Below, piece after piece: positions 1 to 6,083 of a DNA stretch of 6,101 bases (the first letter of the stretch is position 1; each line of letters starts with the position of its first letter). Position numbers and translations under genes: made by a program. The stretch is from Roseimarinus sp035271585 (GTDB lineage: Bacteria; Bacteroidota; Bacteroidia; Bacteroidales; Prolixibacteraceae): assembly GCA_035271585.1 (NCBI GenBank), contig DATERL010000160.1, forward strand, positions 1 through 6,101, in the 5' to 3' direction. The notes beneath the pieces were generated by a model. It worked only from the letters and a program-made list of their open reading frames with translations. It was not told where the DNA came from and did not search any database.

Positions 1-67
1 GCTCTATAATCTCCTTTATTGGTCTATCGGTATTGGTTTTATAGTTATCAATTATCCCCAGGGTTAA

Positions 68-85
68 TCCCGATGTACATCGGGA
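68..85. repeat. 18-bp perfect palindrome, REP-like or hairpin terminator
   Basis: TCCCGATGTACATCGGGA reads the same on both strands. As RNA it would fold into a 7-bp stem (TCCCGAT/ATCGGGA) with a GTAC loop. It is GC-rich inside AT-rich intergenic DNA, about 95 bp beyond the stop codon of the leftward beta-propeller gene. It could therefore act as a terminator for that transcript, though no T-tract follows on either strand. Similar short GC-rich palindromes occur as dispersed REP-like elements in Bacteroidota genomes; membership here is inference, because only one copy lies in the window. A dimeric protein-binding site is the other option. Confidence 0.55.
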
Positions 86-179
86 CGGGCAATTCATCCT
101 GTTTTGAACTGAAATTCTACCCTTTTTTAGTGCGACTGAATGGTTACCTAATTATTTAAGTGCTTCCTATTTTTGTATT

Positions 180-1427
180 TTAAAATTTCACCAGTACCAA
201 AAAATGATTGTCGGCTTCATTAAGAGTGTTTTTTAGTTGATTCAGCTCTTCTATTTTAGCAGGTAATTTCACCTCTTTATTTTTGAACTTGTCCGAATTG
301 AGATATTGCTTCATTTCAAGTGCAGAAACTAACATTATTGCCGAGCTATCGTTGGTTAATATTGGCCTGAAATTGGGGCCTCCAGTGATGTCATTGACAA
401 AGCCACCCTGTTGGGTTTCTTTTGTAGCTATACCTTCTTTCGTTTTTTTGTTGTACAAAACCAATCCTTTTTCAATCATTTCTGATTCTGGTTTGTTTTG
501 ATCGAAATGATAGCCATAAGAGATAAACAAATAATTTGTTGTTTCATGCACTCCTGTCCAGCAAAGGCCATCGGGCAATCGTTGCTTCCATTTTCGCTCA
601 TATATTAAGTCATCGGGGAGTTTATGTTTTCCTAAATCGATAAAATATTTAGGCACGAATATGTTGTTTTCGTCATAGGTGTAAACTGTGTCGTTATAAC
701 ATCCTTTTAAGTGAAGCTTGTTCTCAAAGCGATATGAAAAATTTTGCTCATCAAAAGGCGACATTTGAAAGGGGTCGGCTTGCTCGTTAACGCCAAAGAA
801 TATATGGTTTTGAATTGTTTGCAGGGTGTCGCCCTGTTCGTTATGCTCAATAAACACAAAGGGTTCGTTACCTTCAACCGGTTCAAAATAACTGAGCAGC
901 ATACTATCTCTGGCCCATATCCAAAATTTCATCGTACGCTCAAGAGCAGGGTTTTTGATCGTTTTAATGTATTTCCCTTGAAAATTATAGACCAATATGC
1001 TCGACAAAGTTGTATGTACATATACTTTCTCGTTTCCTTCGTCGATGCACATTTTCATGCACATTAGATATTCTTCTGGTCCCTTTCCCAGTGACCCGAT
1101 TTGTCGGATCAGTTTCCCCGTGTGGGAGAATTGTAAAATAGCTTGATCCCAACACATAACGAAATAATAATCCCGGGTATATTCAATGTCCTCAAAAGTT
1201 CCAAGAAATGCTTCTGGAGTGTTTTCAAACTGAATGAATTCAACATCTGTTGCAAATTCTGACAATTTAACTTCCCGTTTTGTTTTGACAATTTCGTTGA
1301 AAGGGATGGTGTAAAATGAATTATCTTTAGGCGTTACATTCTTATGATCTTTACTACATGAAAGGCTGAATGTAAGGATTATGAAAAGCATCAATCTTAC
1401 CTGAACAATAAGTTTTAATTTTTTCAT
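180..1427 (-). CDS. 6-bladed beta-propeller lipoprotein
   Basis: 415 residues. The N-terminus is a lipoprotein signal: basic MKKLK, a hydrophobic stretch to about residue 20, then SLSC with Cys24 as the probable lipidated residue. The next residues (SKDHKN) are polar and charged, so the protein is probably anchored in the cell envelope; surface exposure is not certain. The mature part fits the 6-bladed beta-propeller family common in Bacteroidota (BF3164/DUF5128-like). An entry strand KLSEFATDVEFIQFEN lies at about 54-69, the hallmark QIGSLGKGPEEY at 109-120, and blade-like repeats such as SILVYNFQGKYIKTI follow at about 143-157. The C-terminal NFRPILTNDSSAIMLV is also typical. The function of the family is not established; ligand or glycan binding is only a guess. 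The gene begins 23 bp after the stop of the LytTR-like gene on the same strand, so the two are probably co-transcribed. The frame is intact and the length usual for the family. Confidence 0.85.
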   Translation of the reverse strand: MKKLKLIVQVRLMLFIILTFSLSCSKDHKNVTPKDNSFYTIPFNEIVKTKREVKLSEFATDVEFIQFENTPEAFLGTFEDIEYTRDYYFVMCWDQAILQFSHTGKLIRQIGSLGKGPEEYLMCMKMCIDEGNEKVYVHTTLSSILVYNFQGKYIKTIKNPALERTMKFWIWARDSMLLSYFEPVEGNEPFVFIEHNEQGDTLQTIQNHIFFGVNEQADPFQMSPFDEQNFSYRFENKLHLKGCYNDTVYTYDENNIFVPKYFIDLGKHKLPDDLIYERKWKQRLPDGLCWTGVHETTNYLFISYGYHFDQNKPESEMIEKGLVLYNKKTKEGIATKETQQGGFVNDITGGPNFRPILTNDSSAIMLVSALEMKQYLNSDKFKNKEVKLPAKIEELNQLKNTLNEADNHFLVLVKF

Positions 1428-1450
1428 ATCTGTTTTATTATGATTCCTTA

Positions 1451-1729
1451 TTATGTTATGATGTGAAAATATTTTCTTCTGAAAGTATTTCTTTCTTTAC
1501 AACAATACAGTAATTTAACAAGGCCCATGCAAAACCAATGAATGTGTAAAAACATATAAACTGAAAATTCTTTTTCAATGGCTGCCATGGGTTTTGAATG
1601 TATTATGCTTTCACCGTTTTGGAGTAACACTTGACAATAACTTCTTTGTGCTTTAATAAAAATGATTTCTCTTAATTGAACAACATTTACTTTCTTCAGA
1701 TCACTCAGATAAATAACAGGTTCTATCAT
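1451..1729 (-). CDS. small LytTR-type DNA-binding protein, C-terminal half degenerate
   Basis: 92 residues. Residues about 16-64 follow the LytTR DNA-binding domain pattern: VVQLREIIFIKAQRSYCQVL matches the 'I.yieA..nY..i' core, QNGESIIHSKPMAAIEKEF matches the 'dG..... sl..le..l' helix, and F60-L-H-I-H64 matches 'FlRiH'. After His64 the conserved basic/Ser/aromatic/Asn stretch is replaced by WFCMGL, and the remainder (LLYCCKERNTFRRKYFHIIT) fits poorly. There is no receiver or sensor domain, so it would be a stand-alone LytTR protein of the kind seen in Bacteroidota, acting as a transcription factor. The missing contact residues suggest lost or altered binding, and pseudogene status is possible. 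It lies 23 bp upstream of the beta-propeller lipoprotein gene and may regulate or simply share its transcript. The ATG at 1729 is the only plausible start; no Shine-Dalgarno sequence precedes it. Confidence 0.55.
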   Translation of the reverse strand: MIEPVIYLSDLKKVNVVQLREIIFIKAQRSYCQVLLQNGESIIHSKPMAAIEKEFSVYMFLHIHWFCMGLVKLLYCCKERNTFRRKYFHIIT

Positions 1730-2104
1730 TTTAAATAGTGTTTAGTTAATTTAAAAAATCAGCTAATAATTTTTCAACTATATCCTATTCCCTGTCCCCC
1801 TAAATAAATACCCTTTGAAAATTGGCGTTTGGATCACCGTTTGTGTTTTTCTGCAACAATGATAAATAACATATTTTAATTTTACAATACCCATAATCAC
1901 TTTTTTAGTAATTTATAATGATGTTAACTATCCCCCCCCCACTTACATAGTCCTCTTATTCAGCGAGTTGCCTTAGCAAACAATAAGTCGTATAAGAATA
2001 TGTTTTACAGCAGATTAAATTTCAACTCACACTACCTTACGTTCATTTTTGAAAAATTGAAATATTCGCCAAAAACATTAACTTTGCAATCCAAATTTTG
2101 TAGC
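1730..2104. other. divergent intergenic region, AT-rich with C9 tract
   Basis: 375 bp between the leftward LytTR-like gene and the rightward purM start. It is strongly AT-rich, with islands of C at 1796-1800 (C5) and 1932-1940 (C9). The purM promoter lies at its right end. For the leftward gene only a weak candidate promoter was seen on the minus strand (TATAGTTG at 1782-1775, with TTTA 18 bp upstream). I see no convincing coding frame, RNA gene or strong hairpin. A rightward open frame runs through its right end into purM but is judged non-coding because the purM promoter lies inside it. Confidence 0.6.
2056..2086 (+). promoter_or_regulatory. Bacteroidota-type promoter of purM
   Basis: ATTG at 2056-2059 (consensus -33 TTTG, one mismatch) is followed after 19 bp by TAACTTTG at 2079-2086, a perfect match to the -7 element TAnnTTTG used by the Bacteroidota primary sigma factor. 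Transcription would begin near 2092-2095, only about 10-13 nt before the ATG at 2105. The element lies inside the upstream extension of the purM reading frame, which excludes that extension from this transcript. Confidence 0.75.
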
Positions 2105-3280
2105 ATGGCAAAAACAGCAGATAGGTATATGGCACGCGGGGTTTCGGCCTCGAAAGAGGATGTGCACAAGGCAATTAAAAACATCGATAAAGGCTTGTTC
2201 CCAAAGGCTTTTTGCAAAATTGTACCCGATTACTTAGGCAACGACCCCGAGTATTGTAACATTATGCACGCCGACGGGGCAGGCACAAAATCGTCGTTAG
2301 CCTACCTGTATTGGAAGGAAACAGGCGACCTATCGGTGTGGAAAGGCATTGCACAGGACGCGCTTATTATGAATATCGACGACCTGTTGTGCGTGGGTGC
2401 TACCGATAATATTTTACTATCGTCGACGATTGGCCGTAACAAGAATAAGATTCCCGGCGAAGTAATTGCCGCTATTATTAATGGTACCGACGAGCTGTGT
2501 ACCGAACTAAGTAAAATGGGCGTTACCGTAATCCCAACAGGAGGCGAAACTGCCGACGTGGGCGATGTGGTGCGCACCATCATTGTCGATTCGACCGTTA
2601 CTTGCCGCATGAAACGTTCCGATGTAATTGATGCCAGCAACATAAAAGCCGGTAATGTTATTGTGGGACTTTCGTCGTTTGGCAAAGCCACTTACGAACA
2701 TGGTTACAACGGCGGCATAGGCAGCAACGGACTAACCTCGGCCCGCCACGACGTATTTGCCAACTACTTGGCTCAAAAATATCCCGAGAGTTACGATCCC
2801 GAAGTTCCGGCGGATTTAATTTACTCGGGAAGCTACAAGCTAACCCAAGCCATTGAAGAAATTGGTGTTGATGCGGGGAAAATGGTACTATCGCCCACCC
2901 GTACTTATGCTCCCATTGTGAAAAAGGTGCTCGATAAGTTCCGGGATAAAATCGATGGCATGATCCATTGTTCGGGAGGCGCCCAAACCAAGGTTTTGCA
3001 TTTTGTCGATAATGTTCACGTAATCAAGAACAACCTCTTCCCCATTCCACCACTTTTCGAAATTATTCAAAAAGAATCGGGCACACAATGGAAAGAGATG
3101 TACAAGGTATTCAACATGGGGCATCGTTTCGAATTCTACACTACGCCCGAGGTGGCCGCCGAAATAATTTCGATATCAAAATCGTTCGATGTTGATGCTC
3201 GGATTATTGGAAAAGTTGAAGCCAACGAAGGTAAAAAATTGACCATTGAATCACAATTTGGAATATTCGAATACATATAG
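2105..3280 (+). CDS. purM: phosphoribosylformylglycinamidine cyclo-ligase (AIR synthase), Bacteroidota form
   Basis: 391 residues from the ATG at 2105. The predicted activity is ATP-dependent closure of formylglycinamidine ribonucleotide to aminoimidazole ribonucleotide, a cytosolic step of de novo purine synthesis. Visible PurM-superfamily signatures are HADGAGTKS (55-63, nucleotide-binding loop), GIAQDALIMNIDDLLCVGA (81-99) and the glycine-rich VIPTGGETADVGDV (142-155). The C-terminal half has divergent versions of the usual motifs: HCSGGAQTK (288-296) where classic PurM has an HITGGG-type loop, and NMGHRFEF (337-344) where it has NMGIGM. The protein is also longer than the 345-residue E. 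coli enzyme. This matches the long form that Bacteroidota carry, sometimes labelled 'AIR synthase related protein'. The frame is open back to an ATG at 2000, but similarity begins around RYMARGVSASKEDV and the promoter at 2056-2086 rules out the 35 extra codons. prfA follows after 87 bp and may share the transcript. Confidence 0.9.
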   Translation: MAKTADRYMARGVSASKEDVHKAIKNIDKGLFPKAFCKIVPDYLGNDPEYCNIMHADGAGTKSSLAYLYWKETGDLSVWKGIAQDALIMNIDDLLCVGATDNILLSSTIGRNKNKIPGEVIAAIINGTDELCTELSKMGVTVIPTGGETADVGDVVRTIIVDSTVTCRMKRSDVIDASNIKAGNVIVGLSSFGKATYEHGYNGGIGSNGLTSARHDVFANYLAQKYPESYDPEVPADLIYSGSYKLTQAIEEIGVDAGKMVLSPTRTYAPIVKKVLDKFRDKIDGMIHCSGGAQTKVLHFVDNVHVIKNNLFPIPPLFEIIQKESGTQWKEMYKVFNMGHRFEFYTTPEVAAEIISISKSFDVDARIIGKVEANEGKKLTIESQFGIFEYI

Positions 3281-3324
3281 CTTGTGTAAATTCACTTAAT
3301 GAATAAAACACAAAACAAGCTATA
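3276..3324 (+). other. stem-loop at the purM 3' end
   Basis: A perfect 10-bp inverted repeat, TATAGCTTGT (3276-3285) and ACAAGCTATA (3315-3324), encloses 29 nt. Those 29 nt hold a smaller 5-bp hairpin, ATTCA (3290-3294) and TGAAT (3300-3304). The left arm covers the purM stop codon (TAG, 3278-3280). No U-tract follows, so it is a weak candidate terminator; it could also stabilise the purM mRNA end or act as an attenuator between purM and prfA. Confidence 0.45.
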
Positions 3325-3353
3325 ACAAGTATCCAAAAATTAGTAACAAGTAT
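3323..3353 (+). repeat. two direct repeats TAACAAGTAT ahead of prfA
   Basis: TAACAAGTAT occurs at 3323-3332 and 3344-3353. The start-to-start distance is 21 bp, about two helical turns, which places both on the same face of the DNA. They sit 15-45 bp upstream of the prfA ATG. The first copy overlaps the right arm of the preceding stem-loop by 2 bp. They might be an operator for prfA, or chance repeats in AT-rich DNA. Confidence 0.4.
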
Positions 3354-3367
3354 TAAAATTTCAAATT

Positions 3368-4453
3368 ATGACAGACAATAGAATTATCGAAAAATTCCAA
3401 AATATACAATACCGTTTCGAGGAAGTTGGCAAACAAATTAACGACCCCGAAGTGATGAAGGATATGAAACGGTACGTGAAGCTCAACCAGGAGTACAAAA
3501 TGCTCGATACGCTGGTTAAAACATTTACCGAATACAAAAACATTCTCGATAATATTACATCGACCAAACAAATGTTGGCCAACGAAACCGACGATGAAAT
3601 GCGCGAAATGGCCAAAGATGAACTTGAAGAACTCGAAGATCAGATTGAACCAAAAGAACAAGAAATAAAGTTTTTACTGATTCCGGCCGATCCAGAGGAC
3701 AGTAAAAATGCAATTCTAGAAATCAGGGCCGGTACTGGTGGCGACGAAGCCAGTATTTTTGCAGGCGACTTATTCCGCATGTATTCAAAATTTTGTGAAC
3801 GTAAAGGATGGCGCCTCGAAGTAACCCATTACACCGAAGGTACTGCAGGAGGATACAAGGAAATTGTTGCCAATGTGAGCGGCAATAATGTTTATGGCGT
3901 TTTAAAGTACGAATCGGGGGTACACCGGGTACAACGTGTACCACAAACCGAAACCCAGGGCAGGGTGCATACATCGGCAGCATCGGTAGCTGTTTTGCCC
4001 GAGGCTGACGAATTTGATGTTGAATTACGAAACGAAGATATTAGGCGCGACGAGTTTTGCTCATCGGGACCCGGCGGCCAATCGGTAAACACCACCTACT
4101 CGGCCATCAGGCTCACACACATCCCATCGGGTATTATTGTGCAATGCCAAGATCAAAAATCGAAGCTTAAAAACCTCGACAAAGCAATGGTCGAATTGCG
4201 TACACGTTTGTACAACATGGAGTATCAAAAATACATCGACGAAATTTCCTCGAAACGCAAAACCATGGTTTCGACCGGCGACCGTTCGGCAAAAATACGT
4301 ACTTACAACTGGCCACAAGGCAGGGTTACCGAACACCGCATTGGACTAACAATGTATAACTTACCAGCAATAATTGATGGCGATATTCAGGAAATAATAG
4401 AGAAGCTACAAGTTGAAGAAAATACTGAAAAGCTGAAGCTGAGCGAAATTTAA
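3368..4453 (+). CDS. prfA: peptide chain release factor 1
   Basis: 361 residues, almost the same as E. coli RF1 (360). It reads UAA and UAG stop codons on the ribosome and triggers hydrolysis of peptidyl-tRNA. Residues 1 to about 105 form the charged helical domain 1. AGTGGDEA (121-128) marks the start of the conserved core. The stop-codon-reading tripeptide is P192-Q193-T194, fitting the P-x-T rule of RF1 (RF2 has SPF), and HTS at 201-203 is the second recognition element. The catalytic GGQ is at 236-238 within SSGPGGQSVNTT; Ser follows GGQ, where many bacteria have His. The conserved SKRKTMVSTGDRSAKIRTYN (295-314) and WPQGRVTEHR (315-324) follow. No programmed frameshift is present, which also separates it from RF2. 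The Gln of GGQ is normally methylated by PrmC, whose gene is not in this window. The start ATG at 3368 fits the family length. It is downstream of purM, and convergent with the next gene, 28 bp away. Confidence 0.97.
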   Translation: MTDNRIIEKFQNIQYRFEEVGKQINDPEVMKDMKRYVKLNQEYKMLDTLVKTFTEYKNILDNITSTKQMLANETDDEMREMAKDELEELEDQIEPKEQEIKFLLIPADPEDSKNAILEIRAGTGGDEASIFAGDLFRMYSKFCERKGWRLEVTHYTEGTAGGYKEIVANVSGNNVYGVLKYESGVHRVQRVPQTETQGRVHTSAASVAVLPEADEFDVELRNEDIRRDEFCSSGPGGQSVNTTYSAIRLTHIPSGIIVQCQDQKSKLKNLDKAMVELRTRLYNMEYQKYIDEISSKRKTMVSTGDRSAKIRTYNWPQGRVTEHRIGLTMYNLPAIIDGDIQEIIEKLQVEENTEKLKLSEI

Positions 4454-4467
4454 AATATTTATGATCG

Positions 4468-4491
4468 TGATTTCTGAAGGGTCAGAAATCA
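4468..4491. terminator. bidirectional hairpin between convergent genes
   Basis: TGATTTCTGA (4468-4477) and TCAGAAATCA (4482-4491) form a perfect 10-bp stem with a 4-nt loop (AGGG on plus, CCCT on minus). It begins 14 bp after the prfA stop. The right arm covers the stop codon and last three codons of the convergent minus-strand gene. Position and symmetry suit termination of both transcripts. On the minus strand it is followed by CACGATCATAAATATTTT, with a modest T-run; on plus it is followed by AAATATAC, so intrinsic termination there would be weak. Confidence 0.65.
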
Positions 4492-5990
4492 AATATACTC
4501 GATTCGATAATAACAACGATCTCGGATAAACTTTTCGTTATTTTGTTTGAGCCAATTCCTTTTAGTGGCGATTCAAGTTTACGATCAAACGCTCCAAGGT
4601 TCACCTTAAACAATCGCGAATTATCATAAAAGTCAACAATTTCGGTATATTTAAGCTCAAGACCTTTGTAGGCACAAACCCCAATCAAGTTGGCATCTTT
4701 GTCAAAAACGGGGCTTCCGATCATGCCAAAACGAAAAGGCATTTCTAACAAACGATAGCCAACCGACATCGACGAAGGCAGTACCTTTCCTTGGTATACC
4801 TCGGGCGCCATATAAACGCCACTGATTGCATTAGAAAAACCGATCGAGAACACTTCTGAATCGCTTACAGGCATAATATCGGAATAGCCAAAAGGCAATT
4901 GGTCAAAGGCTTTAAAATCGGGATCCTCAATTTCAATAAGTGCTAAATTATTAGCTTCGTCAACCCTCAGCAGTTTAGCCGAAAGCAAAACTGGGTTACC
5001 ATTTATCATTCCCTTAACTCTAAGGCGCTTGGCATCCGAAACCACGTCAAATGTGGTCAAAATTCTTTTGGGAGTAATAAAAAAACCTGTCCCTTTCCCG
5101 ATCCAAAAATTTTGATGAAAAGCTGATTGATTATCAATATCGTTTGTGAAAAGGAAATTACTAAAATAGGATTCACCTTTAGAACGGGTAACCAAAGCAA
5201 TTTTATTACTACTAAAATGAGGTGTGGGTATAATTGATTCTAACTTACCATTTACTTCAAGCAGGAGCGTCTTTCCGTTATTCTTTAAAACCAATGAATT
5301 GACTATCTCCCCGGGACTTTCAATTTCATTCCTACCACCACCTATTTCTCTCTGTTCACCATTTTCCCACAAAAAAACATTAAAATACTTGCCAAAGGAA
5401 ACCTCATACAACAAGAAATTATCAGCATCTTTCCATCCAAAAGCTATCCCTTGTTTTGCTGAATTGCCTTCAACAGGGATATCAATACTAAATGAAAACA
5501 AGTCGTTGATATTGATGGGAACAGTCGGATTAAAAATAGCATAGCCCAATAAAGAACTATTTTTAAGAATCATTTTATTGTTAAAGAAGTTAATATCACT
5601 ACACTCCCACTGCTTATTCAACGAACTAAAACTATCGCTCCAAAAAGCTTTACATCTTTGCTCATAATCGCAGCTAATATCAAATAAAACATCGCCTTCG
5701 ATTAAAGTAGAATAATCAGTGAGGTTACAATTATAATCGAAATGAGCAACTCTTCCCGTAATTTTTCCTGTTTGTTGCTTAATTTCTCCATTGACAAATG
5801 CTTTCAAAACATTGTCGGTATAATATTGAAAAAACATATTCGAATCGATAACAGTTAGGCCATTATCGTAGTAATTCATACGCGATAAACGCCCCTCTTT
5901 GTCAAATATCGAACGCCAACCAACACGCACTTGCCCCAATGAAACCATGGAGCAAAATAGACACATCATAAGTATTAAAAATCGCCACAT
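4482..5990 (-). CDS. exported trypsin-like pseudopeptidase with LamG-like domain
   Basis: 502 residues. Residues 1-19 are a signal peptide (hydrophobic FLILMMCLFCSMV, cleavage probably after SLG19, leaving Gln20), so the protein is exported to the periplasm or beyond. Residues about 25-100 include DKEGRLSRMNYYDNG, loosely like antitoxin/MORN-type repeats; I cannot name this part. Residues about 117-283 look like a concanavalin A/LamG-type beta-sandwich (SDSFSSLNKQWE entry, AFGWKDADNFLLYEVSFG, strand-rich end). Residues about 295-445 match the trypsin/HtrA fold: GKGTGFFITPKRILTT, NNLALIEIEDPDF, LPFGYSDIMPVSDSEVFSIG and GMIGSPVFDKDANLIGV. The catalytic His of 'TN.HV' is Asp315, the Asp of 'DLAL' is Asn348, and the Ser of 'GNSGG' is Ile424. 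All three being lost makes proteolysis very unlikely; binding or scaffolding is inferred. The frame is intact. It is convergent with prfA and appears monocistronic within the window. Confidence 0.8.
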   Translation of the reverse strand: MWRFLILMMCLFCSMVSLGQVRVGWRSIFDKEGRLSRMNYYDNGLTVIDSNMFFQYYTDNVLKAFVNGEIKQQTGKITGRVAHFDYNCNLTDYSTLIEGDVLFDISCDYEQRCKAFWSDSFSSLNKQWECSDINFFNNKMILKNSSLLGYAIFNPTVPININDLFSFSIDIPVEGNSAKQGIAFGWKDADNFLLYEVSFGKYFNVFLWENGEQREIGGGRNEIESPGEIVNSLVLKNNGKTLLLEVNGKLESIIPTPHFSSNKIALVTRSKGESYFSNFLFTNDIDNQSAFHQNFWIGKGTGFFITPKRILTTFDVVSDAKRLRVKGMINGNPVLLSAKLLRVDEANNLALIEIEDPDFKAFDQLPFGYSDIMPVSDSEVFSIGFSNAISGVYMAPEVYQGKVLPSSMSVGYRLLEMPFRFGMIGSPVFDKDANLIGVCAYKGLELKYTEIVDFYDNSRLFKVNLGAFDRKLESPLKGIGSNKITKSLSEIVVIIESSIFDF

Positions 5991-6069
5991 ATCCTTTTAA
6001 CAATGTTGCTCAAGGTAAAAATAAAATATTTAAAACTGACATCTTATTTCAAACAAAATAAAAGGATAT
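5989..6069 (-). promoter_or_regulatory. inverted repeat spanning the leader and start codon of the pseudopeptidase gene
   Basis: TAAAAGGATAT (6059-6069 on plus) is the exact reverse complement of ATATCCTTTTA (5989-5999), an 11-bp perfect repeat with 59 nt between. On the minus-strand mRNA the downstream arm reads TAAAAGGATAT and contains the first two bases of the start codon plus the AAAAGGA stretch just before it. If the upstream arm is transcribed, pairing would cover the start region. If transcription starts inside the spacer (see the possible promoter), the arms would instead be two DNA sites in opposite orientation. Confidence 0.4.
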
Positions 6070-6083
6070 TTTTAAAACAGAAA
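6054..6083 (-). promoter_or_regulatory. possible promoter of the pseudopeptidase gene
   Basis: On the minus strand TTTC (6083-6080) is followed after 19 bp by TATTTTG (6060-6054). This resembles the Bacteroidota -33 TTTG and -7 TAnnTTTG elements, but with one mismatch in the first and one base missing in the second. A start near 6047 would give a leader of about 55 nt. The upstream arm of the inverted repeat would then overlap the -7 element. Weak evidence. Confidence 0.3.

Noticed and set aside
2..67. Plus-strand frame open from the window edge to TAA at 65-67, encoding 21 mostly hydrophobic residues
   Set aside because: Too short to support as the end of a gene; no recognisable motif.
1..97. 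Minus-strand open frame starting ATG at 97 and running off the window edge (ends DRPIKEIIE)
   Set aside because: Only 32 codons are visible, it reads through the palindrome, and I recognise no family. It could be a real gene start, but the window cannot show it.
283..1067. Plus-strand open frames of 72 and 107 codons opposite the beta-propeller gene
   Set aside because: Antisense to a well-supported gene, with no recognisable protein pattern or promoter.
1451..1625. Another minus-strand frame over the LytTR tail that encodes a hydrophobic stretch (FTIGF-like, then NYCIVVKKEILSEENIFTS)
   Set aside because: It has no start codon after its upstream stop, and the LytTR pattern including FLHIH supports the other frame through this region. 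Kept in mind only as a possible sign of a frameshift.
2000..2104. 35-codon N-terminal extension of purM from the ATG at 2000
   Set aside because: A good promoter lies inside it, the encoded sequence shows no PurM similarity, and the family starts near the ATG at 2105.
3257..3285. Possible prfA promoter (TTTG at 3257-3260, TAGCTTGT at 3278-3285)
   Set aside because: Spacing of 17 bp is too short and the second element has two mismatches; co-transcription with purM is as likely.
2032..4349. Several open frames of 60-130 codons on the opposite strand or shifted frame within purM and prfA
   Set aside because: They overlap strongly conserved genes and look like low-complexity by-products of codon use.
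5224..5544. Plus-strand 106-codon open frame inside the pseudopeptidase gene
   Set aside because: Antisense to an intact 502-codon gene with signal peptide and recognisable domains; no independent support.
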